Below are positions 63,637 through 64,000 of a stretch of 64,000 nt of DNA, piece after piece. This stretch comes from Tritrichomonas musculus. Its lineage: Eukaryota; Parabasalia; Tritrichomonadida; Tritrichomonadidae. The stretch covers positions 1,798,001 through 1,862,000 of the forward strand of contig JAPFFF010000013.1 of assembly GCA_039105265.1 (NCBI GenBank), in the 5' to 3' direction. Each line of letters begins with the position of its first letter. Positions within the stretch are counted from its first letter, which is position 1. The notes under the pieces were generated by a model, which made no database searches, was not told the origin of the DNA, and worked only from the letters and a program-made list of their open reading frames with translations. The position numbers and the translations under genes are program-made.

Positions 63637-64000
63637 TGCCATTTCGTGTTCTCCTCCACAATATAATTACAAATTTGATAATTTTTTGAATAAATTTTCG
63701 AATTACACATTGTGATATTTTTTAAATGGGTGTATATGATTATATTCGAGTAACTAAAAAACATAATCTTTTTTTTTAACAAAACTTTCAAAAAGGTAAT
63801 TACACTTTGATGTATATGATAATTTCCATGCATATTAAATTATAATTACAGTAAGGTTGTAACATTCAAAAACGTCTCAAAAGAGGAAAATCTACTTTTT
63901 CATAGAAAACGATTAAAATGAATTTAAAAAAAAGTCAAAATAACGAATTTAATTCAAATTTGGATTTTCCATTTATAGTGTTTTATAAGTGGAAAATCGA
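63637..64000. other. Intergenic AT-rich sequence at window end
   Basis: No gene is seen; short frames on both strands look random. Confidence 0.45.

Overview
The window is nuclear DNA of a parabasalid protist, most like a trichomonad such as Tritrichomonas. Four things point there: very AT-rich intergenic DNA with long A/T runs, apparently intronless genes, giant surface proteins built from chlamydial Pmp-type GGAI repeats and BspA-type leucine-rich repeats, and a Polinton/Maverick of the trichomonad kind. The species is inferred, not proven.

Layout. Positions 1-11729 hold the 3' part of one giant surface-protein gene (Pmp repeats, BspA LRR, one membrane span, acidic tail) with almost identical 1.1-kb internal repeats. 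A TLC-domain (ceramide-synthase-like) gene follows at 12834-13670, then a 15-bp minisatellite and a tRNA-Glu. A GC-richer island at about 15043-15972 carries decayed bacterial moxR and DUF58 genes. Positions 16055-20862 are a transposon graveyard: two tandem 240-bp MITEs and a dead 1.9-kb mariner/Tc1-like element. A second surface protein (four F5/8C discoidin-like domains, a Thr/Pro/Ser stalk, a Pmp-like region and one membrane span) lies at 20863-24717. Positions 24718-33687 are AT-rich and gene-poor, with gene remnants, a host gene interrupted by a 478-bp MITE with an 8-bp target duplication, and another element with short inverted ends (30812-32151). At 33730-35139 is an unusual gene: a ubiquitin-like domain ending in LRGGG, then a papain-type cysteine peptidase, then membrane spans.

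Positions 36428-62273 look like a P-like DNA transposon (12-bp terminal inverted repeats) into whose transposase gene a complete or nearly complete Polinton has inserted (37878-59866, 264-bp TIRs with one mismatch, AG...CT ends, 6-bp target duplication AATGAA). The Polinton carries protein-primed DNA polymerase B, KilA-N protein, packaging ATPase, a short amphipathic pVI-like protein, major capsid protein, integrase, a large putative structural protein, a long fibre-like protein and several small unknowns. Its genes are tightly packed, some divergent pairs having only 14-15 bases between start codons. It is sprinkled with GC-rich micro-palindromes (4-7 bp stems around a 3-base centre) both between and inside genes. 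The window ends with an AIG1-like GTPase gene whose membrane-segment C-terminus lies in a shifted frame.

How the genes work together. The host genes look like independent single-gene units: two surface proteins, one lipid enzyme, one peptidase, one GTPase and one tRNA. The Polinton genes form one replication, packaging, capsid and integration set. The nesting gives an order of events: the P-like element arrived and decayed, and the Polinton landed in it recently. The strongest candidates for something undescribed are the ubiquitin-like/peptidase fusion, the Polinton micro-palindromes, the HNH-like insert in the Polinton polymerase and the fibre-like protein.
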